Source: an uncultured Alistipes sp.
GTDB taxonomy: Bacteria; Bacteroidota; Bacteroidia; Bacteroidales; Rikenellaceae
Direction of reading: 5' to 3'
DNA length: 16,795 nucleotides
Assembly (NCBI GenBank): GCA_959604655.1
Contig: CAUHCL010000036.1
Coordinates: 1 to 16,795, forward strand
The notes below the pieces were generated by a model. The model was not told the DNA's origin. It made no database searches and saw nothing but the letters and a program-made list of their open reading frames with translations. The position numbers and the translations under genes are program-made. Below, piece after piece: positions 15,682 to 16,795 of this stretch (its first letter is position 1; each line of letters opens with the position of its first letter).

Positions 15682-16563
15682 TTATCTTATCATCTCCTTT
15701 ATTCTTTGGGGCAGCAGCGGCATGGCGCCGTTCTGCGTGCAGACGTAGGCCGAGGTCTCCACCGCCACGGCGTGCGCACGGGCTACGGTGCACCCCGCGA
15801 GCAGTGCGGCGCAGAATCCTGCCGTGAACGAGTCGCCCGCCCCTACGGTGTCGGCCACCTCCACCTTGGGCGTGGCGAGAACCGATACTTCGTCGCCGAA
15901 ATATACGCGGCTGCCAGTGGCGCCGCACGTGAGGATCACGGCGCGCAGCGAGTAATCCTCCTTCAGGCGGCGGCACACGTTCTCCATGTCGGGGTCGAGG
16001 CCGAACAGACGCGCCACCGTCTGCGTCTCCTCGTCGTTGATCTTCAGGATGTCGCACGCGGCCAGCGACGAGGCGATCACCTCCTTGTCGTAGTAGTGCT
16101 GCCGCAGGTTGATGTCGAATATCTTCAGCGAGTCGGCGGGCATCAGTCCGATGAACCGTCTTATGCTTTCGCGCGATGCGGGGCTGCGCTGCGCGAGCGA
16201 TCCGAAGCAGATGCAGGCCGTGTCGCGAGCCACGGCCTCCATTCGGTCGGTAAATGGTATGAAGTCCCACGCCGCATTCTCGGTTATGACGTACTGCGGA
16301 ATGCCTTCGGCATCCAGCGTGACGTCGACGGTGCCCGTGGGGCGGTCGACCTCGGGGAGCAGGAAATTCATTCCGCGGCTTTCGAGCGTGTCGCGGAGTT
16401 CGCGGCCGTTGTCGTCGCGGCCTGCGGCGCTCACGGCTATGGCGTCGTATCCGAACTGCGACATGTGGTATGCGAAGTTGGCGGGGGCGCCGCCGAGTTT
16501 CTTTCCGTCGGGCAGCACGTCCCATAACGCTTCGCCCATTCCGACGATGTATGATCTTTTCAT
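15682..16563 (-). CDS. PfkB-family carbohydrate kinase, probable fructokinase
   Basis: An ATP-dependent sugar kinase of the ribokinase/PfkB superfamily, 293 aa, cytosolic. Seen: the substrate-binding start GMGEALWDVLPDGKKLGGAPANFAYH split as GMGEALWDV (8-16) and GGAPANFAYH (24-33), AAGRDDNG (46-53), FDINLR (149-154), TCGATGSRVY (212-221) and the ATP/anion-hole signature DTVGAGDSFTAGF (238-250) with catalytic Asp244. LPDGKKLGGAPANF is typical of Bacteroidota fructokinases as I recall them; 2-keto-3-deoxygluconate kinase or another sugar kinase is a less likely alternative. It is convergent to susCD, has its own promoter, and starts at the ATG at 16563. Confidence 0.87.
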   Translation of the reverse strand: MKRSYIVGMGEALWDVLPDGKKLGGAPANFAYHMSQFGYDAIAVSAAGRDDNGRELRDTLESRGMNFLLPEVDRPTGTVDVTLDAEGIPQYVITENAAWDFIPFTDRMEAVARDTACICFGSLAQRSPASRESIRRFIGLMPADSLKIFDINLRQHYYDKEVIASSLAACDILKINDEETQTVARLFGLDPDMENVCRRLKEDYSLRAVILTCGATGSRVYFGDEVSVLATPKVEVADTVGAGDSFTAGFCAALLAGCTVARAHAVAVETSAYVCTQNGAMPLLPQRIKEMIR

Positions 16564-16608
16564 TGCAGGTTGGGTTTAAGGCGGGTCGGGTCGTTCCGAC
16601 CGCTTTTG

Positions 16609-16639
16609 CAAAGATAATGTTTTTTGCGGTCGGGCAAGC
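16609..16639 (-). promoter_or_regulatory. Bacteroidota-type promoter of the sugar kinase gene
   Basis: On the minus strand CTTG (16636-16639) and TATCTTTG (16609-16616) are 19 bp apart, fitting TTG / TAnnTTTG. Transcription should begin about 40 nt before the ATG. The short leader holds an 8-bp GC hairpin with one bulge (16581-16589 with 16596-16603) close to the expected start of the RNA; its role is unknown. Confidence 0.75.
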
Positions 16640-16641
16640 GA

Positions 16642-16671
16642 AAATCCTCCCGCAATCCGATTGCGGGAGGG
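16642..16671 (-). terminator. Probable terminator of a minus-strand transcript entering from the right
   Basis: CCTCCCGCAAT (16647-16657) and ATTGCGGGAGG (16661-16671) form a perfect 11-bp stem with a 3-nt loop; on the minus strand ATTTT follows at once (16642-16646). The T-run is short, so efficiency is uncertain. It ends only 2 nt before the CTTG element of the sugar kinase promoter, insulating that gene from upstream transcription. Confidence 0.6.
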
Positions 16672-16680
16672 TGGGGGATG

Positions 16681-16699
16681 CGACTCTTGAAAAGAGTCG
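16681..16699. repeat. Small perfect hairpin
   Basis: CGACTCTT (16681-16688) and AAGAGTCG (16692-16699) form 8 bp around GAA. No T-tract follows on either strand. It stands between the terminator-like hairpin at 16642-16671 and the larger structure at 16702-16775, as one of three hairpins in series. Confidence 0.6.
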
Positions 16700-16701
16700 T
16701 G

Positions 16702-16775
16702 CGGGCCGCAGCCTCGCCCCGCGGAGGCCCGCTGCTTACTGTCGTTCGCAGGTGGTCTCCGCAGGCTGCGGCCCG
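16702..16775. other. Long GC-rich stem-loop of unknown role
   Basis: CGGGCCGCAGCCT (16702-16714) pairs perfectly with AGGCTGCGGCCCG (16763-16775), and GCGGAG (16721-16726) with CTCCGC (16757-16762), giving 19 bp broken by one 6-nt bulge. Further short pairings (CTGC at 16732-16735 with GCAG at 16748-16751) lead to a 12-nt apical loop. It is about the size of a tRNA but has no cloverleaf. It could be a structured RNA, a dispersed repeat or the end of a mobile element; the window edge prevents a decision. From 16564 to 16795 I see no gene. Confidence 0.55.
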
Positions 16776-16795
16776 AATTATATTACGCTTCGGTC

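Noticed and set aside
15682..16563. The sugar kinase as part of the susCD operon
   Set aside because: It is on the opposite strand, separated by a strong terminator, and has its own promoter.
16702..16775. tRNA gene, suggested by the 74-nt length and a GTTCG stretch
   Set aside because: The pairing is one long bulged stem with a single apical loop; no acceptor, D, anticodon or T arms can be drawn.

Overview
The window looks like a chromosomal segment of a high-GC member of the Bacteroidota, most likely a Bacteroidales/Alistipes-type gut bacterium. This is inferred from the SusC/SusD pair, two promoters of the Bacteroidota type (TTTG or TTG, about 20 bp, TAnnTTTG), A-rich start regions with few Shine-Dalgarno sequences, and Bacteroidota-like protein variants. 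No species assignment is possible without a database search.

Positions 1-10795 (minus strand) hold one long branched-chain amino acid operon. In transcription order it is promoter, 18-residue leader peptide, attenuator, ilvD, ilvB, ilvN, ilvC, leuA, leuC, leuD, leuB and ilvA; ilvA is cut by the left edge. Most gaps are 5-41 nt, leuC and leuD overlap by 4 nt, and the one larger gap (75 nt, ilvC-leuA) carries a perfect 15-bp hairpin. The genes encode threonine deaminase, acetohydroxyacid synthase (both subunits), ketol-acid reductoisomerase, dihydroxyacid dehydratase and the whole leucine branch. Only the final transaminase (ilvE) is missing.

The most notable element is the leader at 10557-10795. 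The leader peptide MYIGLYIIISLILVVLRR has 11 Ile/Leu/Val codons out of 18. Directly after its stop codon comes an 11-nt segment that is an exact reverse complement of the 5' arm of an intrinsic terminator located just before ilvD. A third segment inside the Leu-Ile-Leu codons can pair with the same 11-nt segment. This has the full logic of an enterobacterial-type ribosome-mediated attenuator, here placed over one combined ilv-leu operon.

Positions 10796-11064 form a divergent regulatory region with several inverted repeats. Positions 11065-15582 (plus strand) encode a two-gene SusC/SusD outer-membrane glycan uptake system closed by a strong intrinsic terminator. Convergent to it at 15682-16563 (minus) is a PfkB-family sugar kinase, probably a fructokinase, with its own promoter. 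The right edge (16642-16775) has no gene but holds three successive hairpins, one of them about 74 nt long.
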